From CBDTTW01 sp965363675 (GTDB lineage Bacteria; Bacteroidota; Rhodothermia; Rhodothermales; DASSAV01): 22,692 bases of DNA. The notes under the pieces are model-generated. The model was not told where the DNA came from. It did not search any database and saw only the letters and a list, made by a program, of their open reading frames with translations. Location of the stretch: positions 1 to 22,692 of the forward strand of contig CBDTTW010000030.1 of the NCBI GenBank assembly GCA_965363675.1, in the 5' to 3' direction. Every line of letters starts with the position of its first letter. The first letter of the stretch is position 1. The position numbers were made by a program, and so were the translations under genes. Shown piece after piece: positions 6,429 to 13,048 of this stretch.

Positions 6429-8003
6429 ATGGAATGGTTGCCTGTTCTTCTCGGCGCCGCGATAGGAGCGGCAGCCGCGTGGGTCGTCCTGAGGGGCAAA
6501 ATTGCCGGGGCGACGCAGCAGGCGGCGGCGCAGTTCGCGGCGGAGAAGGCCACCCTGGAGGAGCGGGCGCGCCAGGCCGATAACCTCCTGCACGACGTAA
6601 AGGCCGAGGTGGTGCACCAAAAGGACCGCTTCGCCGAGCGCGACCGGCAGGCGCAGGTGGAAATGGAGCGCCGCAGCGCCGCCGAAAGCCGCGCCGAGGC
6701 CGCCGAGCAGCGGAGCCTGCGGCTCGAAGCCGACCTGAGGGAGCGCCGTGAACGCCTCGACGCGCAGGCCCGCGACCTGGGCGCGCTCGGGGCCGAGGCC
6801 GCAGAACTACGCGCGCAACTCGCCGAGCGGAAGAAGCACTTCGAGGAGCAGAAGGCGCTGCTTGCCGAGGCGCAACAAGCCCTCTCGGACACGTTCAAGG
6901 CGCTCTCGTCCGAGGCGCTCCGCAAGAATAACGATTCGTTCCTGCAACTGGCGCAGGCGCACCTGGCGGCCTTCCAGGAGCAGTCCAAAGGCGAGCTGGA
7001 GAAGCGCCAGCAGGCGGTGGGCGACCTGGTCAGGCCTATCCGCGAGTCTCTGGACCGGGTGGGGGCGCAGCTTCAGGAGGTCGAGAAGGAGCGGACGAAA
7101 ACTTACGGCGCGCTCGACGCGCAGGTGCGGGGGCTTCTGGAGTCGCAGATCCAGCTTCAGAAGGAGACTGGAAACCTTGTCACGGCGCTGCGGGCGCCGG
7201 CGGTGCGCGGGCGCTGGGGCGAGATCCAGCTTCGCCGCGTCGTGGAGATGGCAGGCATGGAGGCCCGCTGCGACTTTCGGGAGCAGGCGAGCGTGGAGGC
7301 CGAGGGAGGGAGGCTGCGACCCGACATGGTGATCCACCTGCCGAACCACAAGCGCATCGTCGTTGATTCGAAGGCGCCGCTGATGGGCTACCTGGAGTCG
7401 CTCGACGCGTCCGACGAGCGCGCGCGCGCCGACTGCCTGAAGCGCCATGCCGGGCATATCCGCACGCACCTGAAGCAGCTCAGCCAGAAGAACTACTGGG
7501 ACCAGTTCAACCCCTCGCCCGAGTTCGTGGTGCTGTTCCTGCCCGGCGAGACGTTCTTCAGCGCAGCGCTTCAGCACGATCCGGACCTGATCGAGGCAGG
7601 CGTCGATCAGCGGGTGATCCTCGCCACCCCGACGACGCTCATCGCGCTGCTGCGCGCGGTGGCCTACGGCTGGCGTCAGGAGCAGGTCGCCGAGAACGCG
7701 CAGCAGATCAGCCGGCTCGGCAAGGATTTGTACGAGCGCGCCGGAGTGCTGGCAGGGCACTTCGAGGAGATCCGCAGCCACCTGGATAAAACGGTCGGGG
7801 CGTATAACAAGGCGGCCGGCTCGTTCGAGAGCCGGTTTCTCGTGGCGGCCCGCCGCTTCAAAGAGCTGGGCGCGGCCGCGTCGGCGGATATAGACGAGGC
7901 GAAACCGGTCTTTCAGGCCACGCGGACCCTCAGCGCGCCCGAGGCCGACTTGTTTGCGCCGGAAGCCGCGTGCGCCGCGCCGCCGCAGCCTATCGAGGCG
8001 TAG
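6429..8003 (+). CDS. rmuC: RmuC-family DNA recombination protein
   Basis: RmuC proteins limit sequence inversions between short inverted repeats and carry a nuclease-like fold; the exact biochemical role is still loosely defined. The 524-residue product starts with a membrane segment (3-21, WLPVLLGAAIGAAAAWVVL). A long Arg/Glu/Ala-rich coiled coil (about 30-230) follows, then the RmuC core: LRAPAVRGRWGEIQLRRVVEMAGM region (254-277) with VRGRWGE at 259-265, RPDMVIHLPN (297-306) and VVDSKAPL (311-318). The frame is open upstream to an ATG at 6276, but that extension crosses the terminator-flanking region and lacks family similarity. The ATG at 6429 gives the usual membrane-anchored N-terminus. 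The gene is convergent with a small membrane protein gene 8 bp downstream. Confidence 0.93.
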   Translation: MEWLPVLLGAAIGAAAAWVVLRGKIAGATQQAAAQFAAEKATLEERARQADNLLHDVKAEVVHQKDRFAERDRQAQVEMERRSAAESRAEAAEQRSLRLEADLRERRERLDAQARDLGALGAEAAELRAQLAERKKHFEEQKALLAEAQQALSDTFKALSSEALRKNNDSFLQLAQAHLAAFQEQSKGELEKRQQAVGDLVRPIRESLDRVGAQLQEVEKERTKTYGALDAQVRGLLESQIQLQKETGNLVTALRAPAVRGRWGEIQLRRVVEMAGMEARCDFREQASVEAEGGRLRPDMVIHLPNHKRIVVDSKAPLMGYLESLDASDERARADCLKRHAGHIRTHLKQLSQKNYWDQFNPSPEFVVLFLPGETFFSAALQHDPDLIEAGVDQRVILATPTTLIALLRAVAYGWRQEQVAENAQQISRLGKDLYERAGVLAGHFEEIRSHLDKTVGAYNKAAGSFESRFLVAARRFKELGAAASADIDEAKPVFQATRTLSAPEADLFAPEAACAAPPQPIEA

Positions 8004-8011
8004 GGCGGCGC

Positions 8012-8218
8012 CTAGGGCTCCTGCTGCCCGAGGATGCCCGTTACTTTTCGCTCCAGGGTATCCCTCGCTTCCTTCAGGTTGTGTTCTATCTTTACGCGGT
8101 TCGTGTACGAGAACGTGTCCTGCCAGGCGTCTTTCGCGCGCCGCTTGCGCGAGAGGAACCACGCGGCCGCCCCGCCCACTACGACGGCGGCGATGCCGAC
8201 TTTATGCCGTTTTTTCAT
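8012..8218 (-). CDS. Small single-pass membrane protein, 68 residues
   Basis: The product begins MKKRHKVGIAAVVVGGAAAW, with a positively charged N-terminus, one membrane segment (about 8-22) and the stop-transfer sequence SRKRRAK. A short amphipathic tail (about 30-62) contains NLKEARDTLERKV, likely a helix or short coil. This layout resembles small YtxH-like or envelope stress proteins, but there is no diagnostic motif and no function is claimed. The frame is open to an ATG at 8350, but that start overlaps the divergent gene and adds a non-hydrophobic 44-residue head. The start at 8218 places the membrane segment at the N-terminus. It is convergent with rmuC (8-bp gap) and divergent from the next gene (108-bp gap). 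Confidence 0.65.
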   Translation of the reverse strand: MKKRHKVGIAAVVVGGAAAWFLSRKRRAKDAWQDTFSYTNRVKIEHNLKEARDTLERKVTGILGQQEP

Positions 8219-8326
8219 GAATGCTCGTAAGGTGCTATAGCCAATGCGTTTCTGCCTGCACCTGCTTGACGATGCAGCGCCGGTGAGGTTTCGGGAGGGC
8301 AAGCAAGTTACGACTGCGGCGCGCCC

Positions 8327-9154
8327 ATGAACCGAAGGCGTTTCCTGCATACGGCCGGGGCGGCGCTGCTGGCGCCCGTGTGGGGCGCGGGGCCGCGCGA
8401 AGGCATCCCGCTCGGCATCGACCTGGGCTTTCTGCGCGCGCCGCTAGAAGCGGACTTCTACGTTACGCTCGAACGCCTGGCGGCCCTCGGGTACCGCGAG
8501 GTCGCGTTCAACGGCTTTTATGGCCCCTCGAAAGTGCGTTTCAAGCACTTGCTCAAGCGGTTCGGGCTGGCGCCCGTCGCCGGGAGCGCAAGTCTGGCCG
8601 CGCTTCAGGCCGACCCGGAGGCGCAGATCGAGGAGGCGCTTTACATGGACCAGCCGTACCTCGTCTGCCATAGCCTATGGCCTGCGGGCGCCCCGGCGCT
8701 TACTCCGGCCGAGGTCGGCCGGACGGCCGAGGCGCTCAGCGCGCTCGGGCGGCGCTGTGCCGCGCGCGGCCTGCGGCTGGCGGTGCGCTGCCAGGAGGCG
8801 GCCTTCGGGCGCGCCGAGGGCCGCGTGCCCTGCGATGTGCTGCTGCGCCGGACCGACCCGGACGTGGTGACGATGCAGATGGACGTGTACCAGGCCGTCC
8901 GGGGCGGCGCCGACCCGCTGGACTACTTCGCCCGCTACCCGGGCCGCTTCGCCCTTTGCCTGCTCCAGGATATGGACCCCGGGCCGGATCAGGGCGCGGC
9001 GGCGATAGGGGCCGGTGCCTTTGACTTTGCCGACATCGTCCAGGAGGGGCGCGCCGCAGGCGTCGCCCACTGGATCGTCGCGCACGACGCGGCGCCGGAC
9101 CCCTTGGCCTCGGCCGCGCAGGCGGCGCAGCACCTCGCCGCGCTCCGCACGTGA
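8327..9154 (+). CDS. Tat-exported sugar isomerase/epimerase-like TIM barrel with altered active site
   Basis: A 275-residue protein with a twin-arginine leader (NRRRFL then AGAALLAPVWGAG). The body follows the xylose isomerase-like/AP endonuclease 2 barrel: LGYREVAFNGFYG (54-66), a central strand LRLAV (149-153), IGAGAFDFADIV (227-238, matching the family's GxGxIDF segment) and a closing WIVAHDAAPDPL segment (249-260). At the positions where family enzymes carry YHNH, EF, HxKD and VEQD, this protein has VRCQ (153-156), AF (159-160), LLQD (212-215) and VAHD (251-254), so the usual histidine and glutamate ligands seem lost. It may be a binding protein or have a changed activity. The start is the first ATG after a 108-bp gap shared with the divergent small gene. 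A hairpin follows the stop. Confidence 0.72.
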   Translation: MNRRRFLHTAGAALLAPVWGAGPREGIPLGIDLGFLRAPLEADFYVTLERLAALGYREVAFNGFYGPSKVRFKHLLKRFGLAPVAGSASLAALQADPEAQIEEALYMDQPYLVCHSLWPAGAPALTPAEVGRTAEALSALGRRCAARGLRLAVRCQEAAFGRAEGRVPCDVLLRRTDPDVVTMQMDVYQAVRGGADPLDYFARYPGRFALCLLQDMDPGPDQGAAAIGAGAFDFADIVQEGRAAGVAHWIVAHDAAPDPLASAAQAAQHLAALRT

Positions 9155-9169
9155 GGCCGCTTTCCCCCT

Positions 9170-9194
9170 CCCGGCGCAGCGCGCGGGCGCCGGG
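9170..9194 (+). terminator. Hairpin between the isomerase-like gene and scpB
   Basis: CCCGGCGC (9170-9177) and GCGCCGGG (9187-9194) form a perfect 8-bp stem with a 9-base loop, 15 bp after the stop codon. The following bases are TTGCTTCG, a weak T tract. It probably ends the upstream transcript; scpB would then need a promoter in the remaining 36 bp or depend on read-through. Confidence 0.45.
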
Positions 9195-9230
9195 TTGCTT
9201 CGATCTACATGCCTTCACACGAGAAAACTC

Positions 9231-10025
9231 ATGACTACCGATACGTCTGAAATCGTCGCCTATACCCTGGAGAATAAAGTCGGCGTCGTCACGCTCAACA
9301 ACCCTTCGCGGCTGAACGCGCTGAGCCATGCGCTCATCGAGGCGGCCATTGCGGCGCTCGAAGACCTGGAGCGCCGGGGCGCGCATGTGGTGGTGCTGCG
9401 CGCCGCGCCCGGCATGAAGGTGTTCTCGGCGGGCCACGACATCAACGAGCTGCCGACCGGCCGCCGCGACCCGCTGGGGCATCAGGACCCGCTCGAACGG
9501 CTGCTGCGGGCCGTGCAGGATCATCCGGTGCCGGTCATCGGCATGATCGGCGGCAGCGTGTGGGGCGGGGCCTGCGATTTGTGCATCTGCTGCGACATCA
9601 TCATCTGCGCCGAGCACGTCACGTTTGCCATGACGCCCGCCAAGCTGGGGGTGCCGTACAACGCCTCGGGGCTGGCGCGCTTCCTCTACGCGCTCGGGCC
9701 GCACAAGGCCAAGGAGATGTTCTTTACGGCCGGCTCCATCACGGCCTACGACCTCGAAAACGTACGGATGGTCAACCACGTCGTGCCGGCGGACGCCCTG
9801 GAGGCGTTCACGTTTGAGATGGCGGCGGCCATTGCGAAAAACGCTCCGCTCGCCGTGCGCGTCATCAAGCGGCAGTTCCGGCTTTTGCTCAAGGGGCAGA
9901 TGCTCTCGGCCGAGACGTTCGAGATGATCCAGAGCATCCGCCGCGAGGTCTACGACAGCGACGACTACGCCGAGGGCATCCAGGCGTTCAAGGAAAAGCG
10001 CAAGCCGGTTTTCAAAGGCTGCTAG
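9231..10025 (+). CDS. scpB: Methylmalonyl-CoA decarboxylase (crotonase fold)
   Basis: Decarboxylates methylmalonyl-CoA to propionyl-CoA. The 264-residue product closely follows E. coli ScpB (YgfG, 261 residues) in remembered sequence: LNALS (28-32), KVFSAGHDINELP (63-75), RDPLGHQDPL (79-88), SVWGGA (109-114), FAMTPAKLGVPYN (132-144) and the tail VYDSDDYAEGIQAFKEKRKP. The residues matching E. coli His66, Gly110 and Tyr140 are His69, Gly113 and Tyr143, which sets it apart from ordinary enoyl-CoA hydratases. The open frame continues upstream to 9015 inside the previous gene, so the ATG at 9231 is used. No mutase (scpA), epimerase or CoA-transferase (scpC) gene is adjacent. Its stop overlaps the convergent gene's stop by 4 bp. 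Confidence 0.9.
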   Translation: MTTDTSEIVAYTLENKVGVVTLNNPSRLNALSHALIEAAIAALEDLERRGAHVVVLRAAPGMKVFSAGHDINELPTGRRDPLGHQDPLERLLRAVQDHPVPVIGMIGGSVWGGACDLCICCDIIICAEHVTFAMTPAKLGVPYNASGLARFLYALGPHKAKEMFFTAGSITAYDLENVRMVNHVVPADALEAFTFEMAAAIAKNAPLAVRVIKRQFRLLLKGQMLSAETFEMIQSIRREVYDSDDYAEGIQAFKEKRKPVFKGC

Positions 10026-10480
10026 CGCAGCGCTACGCCCTGGTAGTTGTCCCAGAACATCAGGAACAGCAGCACGACCCAGAGCAGGTGCCCGACGCCG
10101 GTTCCGGCGGCGATGCGTTTGCGGGCGCTCGCGGCGTCGGTGACCCCGGCGGCAAGGGCGCTCCAGGGCTTCTGGATGAGCAGGATCTGCACGCCCAGCA
10201 GCACGAGGATGAGCAGGATGCTGGCGTGGTAGGCCGGGCCGTAGCGCGCGAAGCCGCCGCCCGTGAAGAACGCGCCCGCCGCGAAGATCGCCGTCAGGGC
10301 GGCAAAGATCGTCATGAGGCGGGCCGTGCCGGCGCCGCCGGCGATAATGGCGTCGGCCGGGGCCCCCTGGAGGCCGGGCGCGAGCAGGCGCAGCGGCGCC
10401 GCCACGCGCAGGCCCAGCCCGAACCAGGCCGCCGCCGTCAAGATGTGCAGCAGTACGAGCGTCGTGTGAAAAGCGAACAT
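10022..10480 (-). CDS. Four-helix integral membrane protein, CopD-like
   Basis: A 152-residue, very hydrophobic protein with four predicted membrane segments (about 5-25, 53-73, 84-103 and 128-148) and histidines in or near them (His5, His12, His85 and His130 approximately). Size and helix pattern recall short CopD/DUF-type membrane proteins found near cytochrome oxidase genes, but no motif proves copper or heme binding. It is the last gene of a run that starts at ccoG, with a 33-bp gap to the gene before, so a role in oxidase assembly or metal handling is a reasonable guess from context only. Its TAG stop lies within the CTAG shared with the convergent scpB stop. Confidence 0.65.
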   Translation of the reverse strand: MFAFHTTLVLLHILTAAAWFGLGLRVAAPLRLLAPGLQGAPADAIIAGGAGTARLMTIFAALTAIFAAGAFFTGGGFARYGPAYHASILLILVLLGVQILLIQKPWSALAAGVTDAASARKRIAAGTGVGHLLWVVLLFLMFWDNYQGVALR

Positions 10481-10513
10481 GCGGTGCGGAGGTAAAGGAA
10501 GTGAGGGCGCGGC

Positions 10514-11383
10514 CTAGACGGCGGCGCCCAGGATAAAGCTCAGCGCAAGCATAATGAAAAACGTCGTAAGCATGACGGCGAGGGTGTAGGTGACTTCGCG
10601 CGGGCTCGTGAAATCGCCGCCGACCGCGTCGATGGCCGCCTCTACGTTGCCTTGCTCGGCGCGCTCGCGCTGCTGCTCCTGCATCGTCTCGCGCTCTAGA
10701 CGCTGCCGGTACGAATCCACGTCGCGGTGGGAGGCCGCCGTGAACGCGGCGGCCTGGCTCCAGTCCTCCCACCCCTGGGGGCCTTCGGAGCGCACGCGCC
10801 AGTAATAGGTTTTCTTGTCCTCGGGCAGCATGTCGTAGAGCGTCAGGTCAGCGGCGCGGCCGACGGGGGCATCGAAGACGCGTTGCGCAAACGCCTCGTC
10901 GCGCGCGATCTGCACATGGTAGCGCTGCGCCCCCGGCGCCGGGCGCCATTCGAGTTCCAGCATCCCGGCGTCGGTGGGCGCGCCGCCGCTGGGCCGCAGC
11001 GGGTACGAGCCCCGGCGGCTGTAGTCAGGGCGCTTCGGAGCCGCCGGGGCAGATGCGGGGGCGGCAGGGGCCGAAGCCGCTGCGGCAACGGGCTGCGCGG
11101 CGCCGTACGGACCCCAGCCGTCGGCCTGCTGCGCCTTGACGCGCCAGTAGAGCGGTCCCGGCGCGCTCGCCAGCTCCGGCGGCAGCGTCGCCGAGGCGCC
11201 GCGCCCGACGAGGAAGTCCTGCGCCACCTCGCGGAACTGCGGGTCGCGGCTGATCTCCAGCCAGTAGCCGCGCGCGTCGGGCTGGGCGGGCCAGCTCAGC
11301 ACGACCGGCGCCTGGGCGCGCGGGGCGGCCGCGCCGGCGGCCGGAGGCGATGCGGGGAGGTGCTGCGGGGTCGGTTGCGCCAT
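10514..11383 (-). CDS. Tail-anchored protein with two fibronectin III-like repeats
   Basis: I know no characterised homolog. The 289 residues hold a Pro/Ala-rich head (1-26), a first beta domain (27-97), an Ala/Pro linker (98-118), a second beta domain (about 138-216), a charged helix rich in Gln/Glu/Arg (222-245) and one C-terminal membrane segment (about 265-287). The two beta domains are a diverged duplication: each has a strand like YWLEISRDPQF or YHVQIARDEAF, then VGR, then YWRV followed by GW (79-90 and 194-205), as in FnIII domains. There is no signal peptide, so the bulk probably stays in the cytoplasm with a C-terminal anchor. It follows hemN after 24 bp in the cco assembly operon. 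AAGGA just before the ATG may be a weak ribosome binding site. Confidence 0.75.
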   Translation of the reverse strand: MAQPTPQHLPASPPAAGAAAPRAQAPVVLSWPAQPDARGYWLEISRDPQFREVAQDFLVGRGASATLPPELASAPGPLYWRVKAQQADGWGPYGAAQPVAAAASAPAAPASAPAAPKRPDYSRRGSYPLRPSGGAPTDAGMLELEWRPAPGAQRYHVQIARDEAFAQRVFDAPVGRAADLTLYDMLPEDKKTYYWRVRSEGPQGWEDWSQAAAFTAASHRDVDSYRQRLERETMQEQQRERAEQGNVEAAIDAVGGDFTSPREVTYTLAVMLTTFFIMLALSFILGAAV

Positions 11384-11407
11384 ATCCTTCAGAGGGTGTG
11401 AGCTTGG

Positions 11408-12808
11408 TTAAACGGTCTGCGAGAACCGGGGCCGGGCCTCAGGGGCGCGGTCGAGGTACGCATCGAAGAGCATTGCGATGTTGCGGATGAGCAGGCGGCC
11501 TACGTCCGTCACTTCGATGCGGCGCTCCTCCAGCCGCACGAGGCCGTCGGCGGCCAGCGCCGAGAGTCCTTCGAGGGCGTCCCCAAAATACGCCTCAAAA
11601 TCGATGTGGAAAGCATCTTCGACGGCTTGTTTGTTCAGGCTGAAATCGCACATGAGCCGCGTAATGACGTGCCGCCGAAGCTGGTCGTCGCCGGTGAGGC
11701 GGATGCCGCGCTGCGTGGGCAGCCTGCCGGCATCGAGGGCGGCGTAGTAGGCGCCGAGTTCTTTCACGTTCTGCGCATAGGCCGAGGTCACCTGGCTGAT
11801 GGCCGACATGCCGAAGGCGAGGATGTCGGAGCCGGCGTGCGTGGTGTAGCCCTGGAAGTTGCGGTAGAGGGTCCCGGCGTCCTGGGCGCGGCACAGGCTG
11901 TCGGAGGGGCGCGCGAAGTGGTCCATGCCGATGTACCGGTAGCCGCCCTCGCCGGTAAGCTGCTCGATGGCCTGGGTGAAGATGCGCAGCTTGGTTTCGG
12001 CGTCGGGCAGGGCCTCGGTGGGCACCAGGCTCTGATGCTTTTTGAGCCACGGCACATGCGCGTAGCTGAAGAGCGAGATGCGGTCCGGCCCGAGCGCGAT
12101 CACCTGGCGGAGCGTTTCGCGGAAGGACGCTTCGGTCTGGTGCGGCAGGCCGTAGATGAGATCGAAGTTGATGCCCTCGAAGCCGAGGGCGCGGCTATGG
12201 GCGACGGTCTCGGCCACGAGCGCGTAAGGCTGGATGCGGCCGATCGCTTGCTGCACGTCGGCCGCGAAGTCCTGCACGCCGATGCTGATGCGGTTGAAGC
12301 CGTGGTCGCGGGCGGCCTGGAGGCGCGCCGCGTCGAGGCCGCGCGGGTCGGCTTCGAGGCTGACCTCGGCGTCGTCGGCAAGCGTGAAGGCGCGGCGCGT
12401 CAGGTCCATGAGGCGGCCGATCTGCTCGGGCGTAAGGTAGGTGGGCGTGCCGCCGCCCCAGTGGAGCTGGCGGACCCGCCGCTCCGGGCTTACGAGCGGC
12501 GCGACCATGCCGACCTCGCGCGCGAGGTAGCCGAGGTAGTGGTCGATCTTCTCCGGGCGGTGCGTGACGAGCATGTGGCAGCCGCAGTAAAAGCAAAGCG
12601 CCCGGCAAAACGGCAGGTGGAAGTACAGCGACAGGTCGGGCGGTTGGGGCGCAGCGTCCGAGGCGCGGATGGCCTCGGCGTACGCTTCCGGGCCGAAGGC
12701 GTCGTCGAAAAGGGGCGCCGTGGGGTAGCTGGTGTAGCGCGGACCGGGACGGTTGTAGCGGTTCACCAGAAACGGATCGACGGTATAGCGAAGGGGGGCG
12801 GTCGTCAT
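11408..12808 (-). CDS. hemN: Oxygen-independent coproporphyrinogen III dehydrogenase (radical SAM)
   Basis: Converts coproporphyrinogen III to protoporphyrinogen IX without oxygen, an essential heme step under low oxygen. The 466-residue product matches the usual HemN length (about 457). The radical SAM motif sits in FHLPFCRALCFYCGCHM with Cys68, Cys72 and Cys75, plus the extra Cys77 typical of true HemN rather than HemW. HWGGGTPTYL follows. N-terminal NRPGPRYTSYPTA is the HemN signature. The frame is open another 73 codons upstream, but that part lies within ccoS in another frame; the ATG at 12808 overlaps the ccoS stop by 4 bp (ATGA), indicating translational coupling. Placing it in the cbb3 assembly operon couples heme supply to oxidase production. 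Confidence 0.95.
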   Translation of the reverse strand: MTTAPLRYTVDPFLVNRYNRPGPRYTSYPTAPLFDDAFGPEAYAEAIRASDAAPQPPDLSLYFHLPFCRALCFYCGCHMLVTHRPEKIDHYLGYLAREVGMVAPLVSPERRVRQLHWGGGTPTYLTPEQIGRLMDLTRRAFTLADDAEVSLEADPRGLDAARLQAARDHGFNRISIGVQDFAADVQQAIGRIQPYALVAETVAHSRALGFEGINFDLIYGLPHQTEASFRETLRQVIALGPDRISLFSYAHVPWLKKHQSLVPTEALPDAETKLRIFTQAIEQLTGEGGYRYIGMDHFARPSDSLCRAQDAGTLYRNFQGYTTHAGSDILAFGMSAISQVTSAYAQNVKELGAYYAALDAGRLPTQRGIRLTGDDQLRRHVITRLMCDFSLNKQAVEDAFHIDFEAYFGDALEGLSALAADGLVRLEERRIEVTDVGRLLIRNIAMLFDAYLDRAPEARPRFSQTV

Positions 12809-12990
12809 GGAGCCTTGTTTTCCGGGGCGTTGGGGCGGCGTTGCACGGGCGCATCGTCCTCGATGAGCACCCGCAGCGCAGGCGTCTGCACGTCGTCGAA
12901 CTGGCCGCTGCGCACGGCCCAGAGGAAGCCCGCGACGCCGGCGGCGGCCAGCACAATCGCCACGGGCACCAACAGGAACAGGATATTCAT
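12805..12990 (-). CDS. ccoS: cbb3 oxidase maturation protein CcoS
   Basis: CcoS is a small membrane protein needed for insertion of heme and copper into cbb3 oxidase. The 61-residue product has one membrane segment (4-27) followed by WAVRSGQFDDVQTPA and LIEDD, the family signature. The ATG at 12990 gives MNILFLLVP; a second ATG three codons upstream is possible but adds nothing conserved. The tail beyond LIEDD (about 15 residues, Pro/Asn-rich) varies in the family. It lies 58 bp after ccoI and overlaps hemN by 4 bp. Confidence 0.93.
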   Translation of the reverse strand: MNILFLLVPVAIVLAAAGVAGFLWAVRSGQFDDVQTPALRVLIEDDAPVQRRPNAPENKAP

Positions 12991-13048
12991 AGGGCGCAAC
13001 AGGGGATGAAGGCGGGCGGAGCCGCACGGACGCCGGGGCGGCCGATCT

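Noticed and set aside
11606..13009. A 467-codon plus-strand open frame antisense to hemN and ccoS
   Set aside because: Composition is typical of a GC-rich shadow frame (Ala/Arg/Gly/Val, no motifs), while hemN and ccoS on the other strand have clear signatures.
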